This document shows, in pieces, positions 1-4,851 of a DNA stretch of 7,047 nucleotides. Positions within the stretch are counted from its first letter, which is position 1. Each line of letters starts with the position of its first letter. Origin of the DNA: Candidatus Saccharimonadota bacterium (GTDB lineage: Bacteria > Patescibacteriota > Saccharimonadia > Saccharimonadales > UBA7683); NCBI GenBank assembly GCA_018061375.1, contig JAGOUG010000043.1, forward strand, positions 1-7,047, in the 5' to 3' direction. A program made the translations under genes and the position numbers. The notes beneath the pieces were generated by a model that made no database searches, had not been told where the DNA came from, and worked only from the letters and a program-made list of their open reading frames with translations.

Positions 1-701
1 ACGTACAGCAGCTCGTGACGATTTCAACGGCTGCCTATAACTGTGCTGCAGCAGAAGACATATTTTATACCGGCCTTACTCCTTCAGCATTAGGTATTGG
101 TGGTGTACAGCCTTCGAGCTTAGATTGGTCACCTGATAGTACACACATTGTGTACATGGAGGGTAGTGTTGTGGAAAATGGTGGTGTTGCGATATTCTCA
201 AACTCAATATACGTCACTGACCTATCGGGCAATAGATCTTTAGTTACAGAAATCAGTAGTAGCATCGACAATTCCTTGCTGCAAAACCCACCAGAAACCC
301 AACCACCTGAAATACAGGCTGATGGCATGATGGGGGTACAGTACACACCTGATGGTCGACTGATCTATAAAACTGTACAGTACAATACCGGCTATACCTA
401 CCCAGATGGTGGGACTCAATGGGAAGAAGATAGCGCTACCGCTACTATGACAAGTAGCGTAGCTATGATAAAAACAGATGGATCAGACTTACGTACGGTA
501 CTGCAAGGTGAAACGATCGTAGGGCAACTTGCTCAATATCAGTTATATGCTCACATGTTGCCATCAGTCCAGCCAGTAATATCTCTGCCAGCCTTACTTG
601 CTAACACCGGCACCAACATTTGGTTCATAACTACATTTGCGCTCTCGATGCTCGCTTTGGTAATGACGATGCTGGTTCTCAAACGACAGTATATCAGCTG
701 A
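1..701 (+). CDS. Surface beta-propeller-like protein with LANTG sorting tail, 5'-truncated
   Basis: The frame is open to the left edge (codons run from base 3), so the true start lies outside the window. A GTG at 15 is only the first possible in-window start, and residues are numbered from it. Two stretches look like WD40/PD40 (TolB-type) propeller strands: SLDWSPDSTHIVYM near residues 36-48 and VQYTPDGRLIY near 108-118, with MIKTDGSDLRTVL at 151-163. The C-terminus is a cell-wall sorting signal: LANTG at 195-199, a hydrophobic stretch to about 222, then KRQ. This fits a secreted protein anchored outside the cell by a sortase and displaying a propeller. Its ligand is unknown and no sortase gene is visible. 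If no sortase is used, it would simply be a membrane-anchored protein. The next gene starts 43 bp downstream and no clear terminator is seen. Confidence is high for a real gene and moderate for the propeller. Confidence 0.8.
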   Translation, partial: VQQLVTISTAAYNCAAAEDIFYTGLTPSALGIGGVQPSSLDWSPDSTHIVYMEGSVVENGGVAIFSNSIYVTDLSGNRSLVTEISSSIDNSLLQNPPETQPPEIQADGMMGVQYTPDGRLIYKTVQYNTGYTYPDGGTQWEEDSATATMTSSVAMIKTDGSDLRTVLQGETIVGQLAQYQLYAHMLPSVQPVISLPALLANTGTNIWFITTFALSMLALVMTMLVLKRQYIS

Positions 702-734
702 TGTCTTGACCTGTAGGTAATCATCTATTTAAGC

Positions 735-740
735 TATACT
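735..740 (+). promoter_or_regulatory. Candidate -10 box giving a leaderless transcript
   Basis: TATACT lies 4 bp before the ATG at 745 and 7 bp before the second ATG at 748. Transcription would therefore start at or beside the start codon. No Shine-Dalgarno sequence is present. The -35 is weak at normal spacing. TTGACC at 706-711 is 23 bp away, too far for TATACT, but would be 16 bp from a poorer -10, TTTAAG at 728-733. Confidence 0.45.
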
Positions 741-744
741 GCTT

Positions 745-1041
745 ATGATGCGACACACACTTCATCCAACACATAAAATAAAAAACACAAGCAAATTGGA
801 TAGTCTTGCTTTGCTTGTTAGTATAATTCAACCACTTACAACGCTTCCGCAAATCTATCTCATATATTCCTCTCAAGATGCTTCACAGGTCTCATTTTTT
901 ATGTGGACAGCATATAATGTTGCGAGTGTGATTTTGCTACTCTATGGAATTAGGCATAAGATACTGCCCATTATTTGTGCACAGACATTATGGCTTCTAG
1001 TGCAGACTCCAATGATGCTTTCAGTATTTATCTTCAGATAG
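745..1041 (+). CDS. PQ-loop / SemiSWEET-like three-helix membrane protein
   Basis: The 98-residue length fits the single three-helix-bundle proteins of the MtN3/SWEET/PQ-loop clan, which work as dimers. Helices are at about 20-41, 51-69 and 72-96. The first carries the family signature with Pro-Gln (LTTLPQIYLIY, PQ at 35-36), followed by the loop SSQDASQVS and an aromatic start to helix 2 (FFMW, W54; Y57, N58). Many SemiSWEETs that move sugars have an Asn in helix 3. Here the matching stretch reads PIICAQTLW, with no Asn. Sugar transport is thus possible but not shown, and the substrate is unknown. Start is ATG 745 or 748, with no ribosome-binding site and a -10-like box just before. The 3' end overlaps the convergent DUF2752-like gene by 21 bp. 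Confidence 0.8.
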   Translation: MMRHTLHPTHKIKNTSKLDSLALLVSIIQPLTTLPQIYLIYSSQDASQVSFFMWTAYNVASVILLLYGIRHKILPIICAQTLWLLVQTPMMLSVFIFR

Positions 1042-1362
1042 TGATTTTCCTACAGAACGGGAACCCTTCACTAGGTTGTATATGTCTAGGGCTACAATAG
1101 ACCACGCTACAGCCATCACGGGGAATATTAACCAGTTTCTAGACCAGGCCTCGGCTAGGTGGCCGTGTAGAATCAGCCAGTAGGCACGAGTGAGGCCTAT
1201 GCTGGGTGAGTCGATGCCGAGTTGCTTGTAGAGAGAGAGGTTCGCAAGCCAATGATAAGGGACACTAAATATAATAATGTTGGCGCTGAGCGCAACGAGT
1301 AGTCTGCCTCGGGCTGTCTGCAGACTGATAGCCTCTAAAAATACCTGCCATGTCTTATTCAT
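1021..1362 (-). CDS. DUF2752-like small membrane protein lacking the family cysteines
   Basis: This 113-residue protein has hydrophobic segments at about 20-40 and 76-98. The stretch IGLTRAYWLILHGHLAEAW (55-73) matches the core of DUF2752 proteins, usually written C-P-x-C-G-(L/M)-T-R-A followed by a helix and H/N-G-x-x-x-A-A. GLTRA is intact at 56-60, but the positions normally holding cysteines read SPSI and the whole protein has no Cys. Family function is unknown, so none is assigned. It lies downstream of the TM2 gene on the same strand, 58 bp after its stop, with an intrinsic terminator between them. It therefore probably has its own promoter. The ATG at 1362 has no Shine-Dalgarno. A TATTAT or TATTTT box on the minus strand (1367-1375) ends 4-7 nt before it. 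Confidence 0.7.
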   Translation of the reverse strand: MNKTWQVFLEAISLQTARGRLLVALSANIIIFSVPYHWLANLSLYKQLGIDSPSIGLTRAYWLILHGHLAEAWSRNWLIFPVMAVAWSIVALDIYNLVKGSRSVGKSLSEDKY

Positions 1363-1366
1363 ACTT

Positions 1367-1404
1367 AAAATAATAACGCATACACGGCTATGTGTATGCG
1401 TTAT
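1367..1404 (-). terminator. Intrinsic terminator of the TM2-domain gene
   Basis: A perfect 13-bp inverted repeat (1373-1385 with 1392-1404) encloses a 6-nt loop. On the minus strand it is followed by TATTTT (1372-1367). It lies 17 bp past the stop of the TM2+DUF4352 gene. The T-run ends only 4 nt before the ATG of the next gene, so terminator and downstream promoter appear to share sequence. On the plus strand the hairpin is followed by ATATATGTCG, a poorer tail. Confidence 0.75.
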
Positions 1405-1420
1405 ATATGTCGACGTACAA

Positions 1421-2272
1421 TTATTGTATTTCTACAACCGCACGATCAGCATTAATGAAGCTTGGCTTCCAAATTATGTATTGTTTGCCAGTTTCAATCG
1501 GTGCTTCAAACAAGACGTTTCCCGCGGCACTTCCTCCTGTAACAAGTGAAGCTGATTCTAGAAGTGGATCAGCACCATCTCCGAGTGCAAAAGTGGTGTC
1601 AATTACCTGGCCACCTGCAGTTTGAAGACTGAAGTCATATGGTCCGTAGCTTTTACTCTGCTTGTTAGCATTTTCAATTTTAACATTGGCTACAACAAAT
1701 GTTTTTCCAGATTTTGCCTCGCTATATTCACCGAGCGAGCTCTTTTTTTCAACTGAGACGATAGTCATTTTGAGGTCGTCGATAGTCGCACTCTCGCCAA
1801 CCTTTATTTCGATATCCTTAGCTTGGCTGTCAGCTCTGCCAGTAATATCAGTAGTTGACGACGATGTAATGCCGGTATTCGCACTGTCGATAGCTTCCTT
1901 CGTTGCCTTAGAAAGAATAACCGTGTTGACGATTCCGCTAATGGTTCCAAGTGTAAACAGTATTATGAAGATGATCACGGTAGTCTTCAGGTGCTTCTTG
2001 CGGTCTGCAAGTGGTCGGCCCTGCTTGTCTTTTGTGACGCCTGCAAATATAAGAATCCAGTCAACAAGTGCCCAGATTCCGCAGCCACCAAGGGTTAGTA
2101 GCTTTGCTACCCCAAGTCCTGTGTAGCCGAGGTAGAATCTATCAACTCCAAGAAATCCTAAAAAGTATGAAAGTAGCCAAGCTACTAGATACGATTTATC
2201 ACTTTCACCTGTTGTAGGTGTAGTTGTTTGTGGTGCACCAGTGTTTACTGGTGGTGTAGAATTTTGTTCCAT
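1421..2272 (-). CDS. TM2-domain protein with C-terminal DUF4352-like domain
   Basis: This 283-residue protein has a polar Thr/Pro-rich N-terminus (1-25), then a TM2 domain (about 27-76) with two helices around the conserved turn GFLGVDRFYLG (39-49, D44-R45). A third transmembrane helix follows at about 97-121. A Ser/Thr-rich linker (126-150) leads to a beta-rich domain (about 153-283). This resembles DUF4352/telokin-like domains, with VGESATIDDLKMTIVSVE, then KTFVVANVKIEN and YDFSLQTAGG. Such domains usually sit outside the membrane, so this is likely an envelope protein presenting a small immunoglobulin-like domain. Function is unknown. ATG 2272 is preceded by GAGGAG at 5-nt spacing, and a plausible promoter lies just upstream. 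A strong terminator follows the gene. Confidence 0.85.
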   Translation of the reverse strand: MEQNSTPPVNTGAPQTTTPTTGESDKSYLVAWLLSYFLGFLGVDRFYLGYTGLGVAKLLTLGGCGIWALVDWILIFAGVTKDKQGRPLADRKKHLKTTVIIFIILFTLGTISGIVNTVILSKATKEAIDSANTGITSSSTTDITGRADSQAKDIEIKVGESATIDDLKMTIVSVEKKSSLGEYSEAKSGKTFVVANVKIENANKQSKSYGPYDFSLQTAGGQVIDTTFALGDGADPLLESASLVTGGSAAGNVLFEAPIETGKQYIIWKPSFINADRAVVEIQ

Positions 2273-2302
2273 AAGAACTCCTCATAATTTAATACTACTT
2301 AT

Positions 2303-2332
2303 GTTATATCACAGTTTGATCTTGAACTACAA
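2303..2332 (-). promoter_or_regulatory. Candidate sigma-70 promoter for the TM2-domain gene
   Basis: On the minus strand TTGTAG (2332-2327) and TATAAC (2308-2303) are separated by 18 bp. The -10 matches consensus at five of six positions and the -35 only at its TTG. Transcription would begin near 2296, giving a 24-nt leader that contains GAGGAG (2283-2278) five bases before the ATG. Confidence 0.45.
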
Positions 2333-2391
2333 TTACAATCTATCATATTTTCAATTTGATAATTCCGTCAGTAAATGATACTATTACCCCT

Positions 2392-2440
2392 GTACTTTTA
2401 TAAGTACGTGAAGCTCAGCTGCCCAGCGATTGTATCGCTG
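2392..2440. other. Two small adjacent hairpins in the gap before tRNA-Lys
   Basis: The gap 2273-2524 holds no convincing gene. Apart from the TM2 promoter it contains two perfect short inverted repeats: GTACTT/AAGTAC (2392-2397 with 2402-2407, loop TTAT) and CAGCGAT/ATCGCTG (2424-2430 with 2434-2440, loop TGT). Neither is followed by a T-run on either strand, so they are not terminators. Their role is unknown. Confidence 0.35.
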
Positions 2441-2524
2441 AAAATAGTAAATAAGCACAGGTGCTCTAACGATGTCGTTATCACAGAAGTGTATTCTAGG
2501 TACTGTAGCTTAAGTTCCAAACAC

Positions 2525-2601
2525 GGGTCAGTAGCTCAGCTGGTTAGAGCACCTGCCTCTTAAGCAGGGTGTCCGGGGTTCAAGTCCCCGCTGACCCTCC
2601 A
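2525..2601 (+). tRNA. tRNA-Lys (anticodon CUU)
   Basis: A complete cloverleaf can be drawn by eye. The acceptor stem GGGTCAG pairs with CTGACCC. The D arm is GCTC-AGCTGGTTA-GAGC. The anticodon stem CCTGC/GCAGG (2552-2556, 2564-2568) encloses loop CTCTTAA, with anticodon CTT at 2559-2561, reading AAG (Lys). The T arm is CGGGG-TTCAAGT-CCCCG. CCA is genome-encoded at 2599-2601. The discriminator base is T (2598), whereas bacterial tRNA-Lys more often carries A. A weak promoter can be proposed upstream (TTATCA at 2478, TACTGT at 2501, 17-bp spacer). The gene is followed at once by a terminator-like hairpin. Confidence 0.95.
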
Positions 2602-2640
2602 TGAAGAAAGATCTGTTCGAATGAATAGGTCTTTTTTCAT
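2601..2640 (+). terminator. Terminator-like hairpin after tRNA-Lys
   Basis: Bases 2601-2614 pair with 2627-2640 over 14 bp, including two G-U pairs, around a 12-nt loop. The inner core AGATCT/AGGTCT is followed by a run of six T (2632-2637), which is the layout of an A-tract/T-tract intrinsic terminator. The large loop and low GC make it weaker than the one after the DUF5684 gene, so some readthrough into the RNA island is plausible. Confidence 0.6.
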
Positions 2641-2649
2641 GAGATGAGT

Positions 2650-2792
2650 TCACGGGACTTGAATCCCAGACACGCCAGGGTGTCTGGGGTGAGAAATGCT
2701 AGGAGCATTTCGCAAGGAAATCTTTCAGATTAACAACTTGTTGGTAGTCTGAAAGTTTCGGGGTCGCGGAACGTGACCAAGTCCTCCCTGGA
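2650..2792 (+). ncRNA. Candidate structured RNA: five helices plus a pseudoknot, class not recognised
   Basis: This non-coding island is 52% GC over 2651-2791, against about 24% in the 68 bp that follow. It folds compactly. P1 is 2654-2660 with 2779-2785. P2 is 2665-2673 with 2680-2688 (9 bp, loop GCCAGG). P3 is 2693-2700 with 2704-2711 (8 bp). P4 is 2717-2736 with 2741-2759 (about 18 bp with a bulged U and one A/G mismatch). P5 is 2762-2768 with 2772-2778 (7 bp). The P2 loop region CCAGGG (2675-2680) can pair with CCCTGG (2786-2791) just past P1, forming a pseudoknot. The G-U pairs (2766/2774, 2730/2747, 2654/2785) would be A-C mismatches in the opposite strand, favouring a plus-strand RNA. 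I see no tmRNA, SRP, RNase P, 6S or known riboswitch signature. No obvious own promoter is seen, so it may be read through from tRNA-Lys. The downstream gene has a separate promoter after the island. Confidence 0.6.
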
Positions 2793-2800
2793 TAAATATA

Positions 2801-2829
2801 TTGTGCTAACAACAGATAAAAGTTATAGT
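2801..2829 (+). promoter_or_regulatory. Candidate sigma-70 promoter for the DUF5684 gene
   Basis: TTGTGC (2801-2806) and TATAGT (2824-2829) are separated by 17 bp. The -10 is a five-of-six match; the -35 matches only at TTG. The predicted start near 2836 leaves a 24-nt leader containing AGGAG (2850-2854), five bases before the ATG. The promoter lies downstream of the structured RNA, so that RNA need not be part of this mRNA. Confidence 0.55.
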
Positions 2830-2859
2830 AAAGCCATAATCATTTTAAAAGGAGACTAA

Positions 2860-3498
2860 ATGTCTGGAATTTTATCAACACTCGCTCAGGTTTCGAGTGA
2901 CTACAACACAAGTTATTCAACCTATAGCACTACAACAACCACAACAGATCCAGCCGCAGCTGCTGCAGCAATGACTATAATTCTAGTTGCACTTGTAATT
3001 GGGCTACTTCTCTATATCTTTATAAGTGTTTGTCTTATGAAGATCTTTAAAAAAGCTGGTCGCAAAGACGCCTGGGCAGCCTTCATCCCACTTTATAACA
3101 TGTACGTCTTCTTCGAAGTTGCCGGCCGACCTGGTTGGTGGGCATTCCTATCTCTAATTCCTATGGTTGGTGGAGTTGCCGCAGTAATTACTCAAATTAT
3201 AGGTAGTCTCGATATGGCAAAATCATTTGGTAAATCAACAGGCTACGGAATTGTGCTCGCACTATTCCCACTTATTGGGTATCCAATGCTAGCATTCGGT
3301 AGCGCATCGTATAGTGGCCCAGCAGGTCCAGACGCTAAGCCTTCGGCTGCTCCAATGGGTGCAACGCCACCAATGCAACCTCAGCCGGTACAGAACTTCC
3401 AAGATGTCCAACCTACTCCTATGCCTCAAACACCTGAGACACTTGTTGCGCAAGAACCTACAGAAGAACCAAGAGACCCACAGTCACCACTTGTTTAG
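2860..3498 (+). CDS. DUF5684-family membrane protein with Pro/Gln-rich tail
   Basis: This 212-residue protein has a low-complexity N-terminus (Ser/Tyr/Thr then Thr run and Ala run, 12-37). A transmembrane helix follows at about 38-60, then the hallmark KAGRKDAWAAFIPLYNMY (65-82) and EVAGRPGWW (86-94). Further hydrophobic segments are at about 93-117 and 128-147. This layout, a basic K-x-G-x-x-x-W-x-(A/S)-x-I-P-x-(Y/L)-N motif followed by G-R-P-x-W-W, is what I associate with DUF5684, whose members are sometimes annotated as signal peptidase I-like. No catalytic Ser/Lys pair is evident and I assign no enzymatic role. The last 60 residues are Pro/Gln/Glu-rich and probably disordered. ATG 2860 has a good AGGAG. 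A strong terminator lies 24 bp after the stop. Confidence 0.8.
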   Translation: MSGILSTLAQVSSDYNTSYSTYSTTTTTTDPAAAAAAMTIILVALVIGLLLYIFISVCLMKIFKKAGRKDAWAAFIPLYNMYVFFEVAGRPGWWAFLSLIPMVGGVAAVITQIIGSLDMAKSFGKSTGYGIVLALFPLIGYPMLAFGSASYSGPAGPDAKPSAAPMGATPPMQPQPVQNFQDVQPTPMPQTPETLVAQEPTEEPRDPQSPLV

Positions 3499-3522
3499 AT
3501 AACGAGTCTGTTTAGTAATTAC

Positions 3523-3553
3523 AGAGATCAGCTGAGGCTGGTCTCTTGTTTTT
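3523..3553 (+). terminator. Intrinsic terminator after the DUF5684 gene
   Basis: AGAGATCAGC (3523-3532) pairs with GCTGGTCTCT (3537-3546), ten pairs with one G-U, around the loop TGAG. TGTTTTT (3547-3553) follows. It begins 24 bp past the DUF5684 stop and ends 28 bp before folD. Confidence 0.88.
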
Positions 3554-3570
3554 AATGCCACCTCTGTTAG

Positions 3571-3576
3571 TATTAT
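3571..3576 (+). promoter_or_regulatory. Candidate -10 box giving leaderless folD mRNA
   Basis: TATTAT ends 5 bp before the folD ATG, so the predicted transcription start falls on or next to the A of the start codon. No Shine-Dalgarno is present. A weak -35, TTGTTT (3546-3551), lies 19 bp upstream and overlaps the T-run of the preceding terminator. Confidence 0.45.
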
Positions 3577-3581
3577 AAGAT

Positions 3582-4385
3582 ATGAAAATTCTTAGTGGTT
3601 CAGATTTAGCAGATTTTATTAAAGAACGCCAAGCCAAGGCGGTGCGTGGTTTACGTCAGGCCAATAGTGTACAGCCAAAGCTTGCAATTGTAGTAACTGC
3701 AGATGATCCTACTATAGAAATCTACACTAGGCTTAAGAAGCGATACGGTGCGGATATACTAATTGATGTTGATATTCACCATGTAAAGCAACGTGAAGTC
3801 ACCCAACTTATTACCGCGCTCAATACAGATGAGTCTGTACATGCGATTATTGTACAACTCCCGTTGGCGGATCCTTCAGCAACTTCCGAAGTTGTAAACT
3901 TAGTAGCTCCAGAAAAAGATGTTGACGCTCTCGGAGACAGCTCTGTGTATGATGCAGCAACGCCTACGGCGATACTATGGTTACTTGCTGGTTATGGTGT
4001 TGATTTTCGCGACAAAAAGGTCGTATTAGTTGGTAGAGGAAAGTTGGTCGGAGCACCACTTGAATTTATGCTCAACAATTCTGGTGTAAATGTAACTTCT
4101 TGTGATGAAAATGATGATGTCGAAGCAAATGTCGGAGAAGCTGATATCGTAATCACCGCAACTGGGAAGCCTGGTGCACTGACTTCAGCAATGATCCCCC
4201 AGGGCGCAGTTGTGGTGGATGCTGGCGTAGCGGTAGAATCTGGTGTAACCAAGGGTGATTTATCTGAAGATGTCTACACTCGAGATGATCTCACACTTAC
4301 CCCTAAAAAAGGTGGCGTCGGCCCGTTAACTGTCTGTGCCTTATTCGAAAACGTCATAAGAGCGGCTAAGCTTTCAGCCAAGTAG
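3582..4385 (+). CDS. folD: FolD, bifunctional methylene-THF dehydrogenase / methenyl-THF cyclohydrolase
   Basis: FolD interconverts 5,10-methylene-THF and 10-formyl-THF in the cytosol, linking one-carbon units to purine and formyl-Met-tRNA synthesis and making NADPH. The N-terminal catalytic domain shows the Tyr/Lys pair (Y48-x3-K52 in IYTRLKKR), VQLPL (91-95, Q92) and KDVD (112-115). The C-terminal Rossmann domain has VLVGRGKLVGAPL (148-160), where the family has GRSxxVGxP. It ends with KGGVGPLTVCALFEN (243-257). At 267 residues it is shorter than the E. coli enzyme (about 288). Much of the gap is between KDVD and ATP (126-128), where roughly nine residues and the usual H-P-x-N-x-G segment are missing, and the Gly normally after KDVD is Ala. 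All main catalytic residues remain, so activity is likely. It stands alone between a terminator and a convergent receiver gene. Confidence 0.93.
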   Translation: MKILSGSDLADFIKERQAKAVRGLRQANSVQPKLAIVVTADDPTIEIYTRLKKRYGADILIDVDIHHVKQREVTQLITALNTDESVHAIIVQLPLADPSATSEVVNLVAPEKDVDALGDSSVYDAATPTAILWLLAGYGVDFRDKKVVLVGRGKLVGAPLEFMLNNSGVNVTSCDENDDVEANVGEADIVITATGKPGALTSAMIPQGAVVVDAGVAVESGVTKGDLSEDVYTRDDLTLTPKKGGVGPLTVCALFENVIRAAKLSAK

Positions 4386-4399
4386 ATCTACAATCTAAA

Positions 4400-4774
4400 T
4401 CAATTATGTAATGTAGCTTTCACCCGTTCAGCAACCTGACGAGGGGTCATTTCTGCCTTCACGATAAATGAACTGACATTTAAATCAGCAAGTGACTTCG
4501 GCGCTTCTTCTTCGCCCATGTTAGTAAGAATAATCACCGTGATGTCTTTACCCCAAGGTTTCTTCCTGAGCTCTGCGAGCATCGCATCGCCGTTCATCTC
4601 TGGCATCATAAGATCAAGCAAAATAATATCAGGCTTAAATGATTCGATGAGTTCTAGGCCAATTTTACCGTTTTCGGCTGTCTGTACCTCATAACCATCA
4701 GTCTCAAACTTGAGTCGATACATCTGAGAAATGGCTATGTCGTCTTCAATAATTGCAACTTTTACAGAACTCAT
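4400..4774 (-). CDS. Stand-alone response regulator receiver protein (second of a tandem pair)
   Basis: This 124-residue CheY-like receiver has no output domain. Conserved residues are in place: acidic pocket E10-D11-D12, phospho-acceptor D54 in ILLDLMMPEMNGD, Thr84 in VIILTN, and Lys106 in FIVKA. It would be phosphorylated by a histidine kinase or phosphorelay and act through protein-protein contact. No kinase is in the window. It closely resembles the receiver encoded just upstream (same ELR-x3-WG, IILTN, EAP and FIVK segments), pointing to gene duplication. ATG 4774 has a GAGGG-type ribosome-binding site about 8 nt upstream, and 66 bp separate it from its paralogue, so co-transcription is plausible. 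A weak TATACA box (4802-4797) could also serve it. Its stop lies 14 bp from the convergent folD stop. Confidence 0.92.
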   Translation of the reverse strand: MSSVKVAIIEDDIAISQMYRLKFETDGYEVQTAENGKIGLELIESFKPDIILLDLMMPEMNGDAMLAELRKKPWGKDITVIILTNMGEEEAPKSLADLNVSSFIVKAEMTPRQVAERVKATLHN

Positions 4775-4808
4775 ACTGGATACCCTCTTTCGTAGTTGTA
4801 TACCTCTA

Positions 4809-4851
4809 TGCTAGAGAAAAAACATAATCTTATCAAGGCCTTAATTAAGTT
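4809..4851 (-). terminator. Weak terminator-like hairpin between the two receiver genes
   Basis: On the minus strand an AT-rich imperfect hairpin, CTTA-a-TTAA/GGCC/TTGA-TAAG, spans the stop codon of the upstream receiver. A run of six T follows about 7 nt later. Low GC and the gap before the T-run suggest partial termination at best. Confidence 0.25.

Noticed and set aside
1662..2126. 154-codon plus-strand ORF
   Set aside because: It lies opposite the TM2+DUF4352 gene, which has recognisable domains, an SD and a terminator; it is a shadow frame.
2375..2563. 62-codon plus-strand ORF
   Set aside because: It runs into the tRNA-Lys gene (ending in the tRNA-encoded SVAQLVRAPAS), a common spurious translation.
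2640..2670. T-arm-like sequence on the minus strand (GGGATTCAAGTCCC) suggesting a second tRNA
   Set aside because: The loop would need an extra base, and no matching 5' acceptor strand, D arm or anticodon arm is found at the right distance. The fold explains the same bases as helices P1/P2.
2650..2860. Riboswitch controlling the DUF5684 gene
   Set aside because: A promoter with good -10 lies between the island and the gene, and no terminator or SD-sequestering helix links them.
2525..2860. tRNA-associated integrated element with attachment sites
   Set aside because: No integrase is present and no direct repeat of the tRNA 3' end is found in the window; only an inverted partial match exists.
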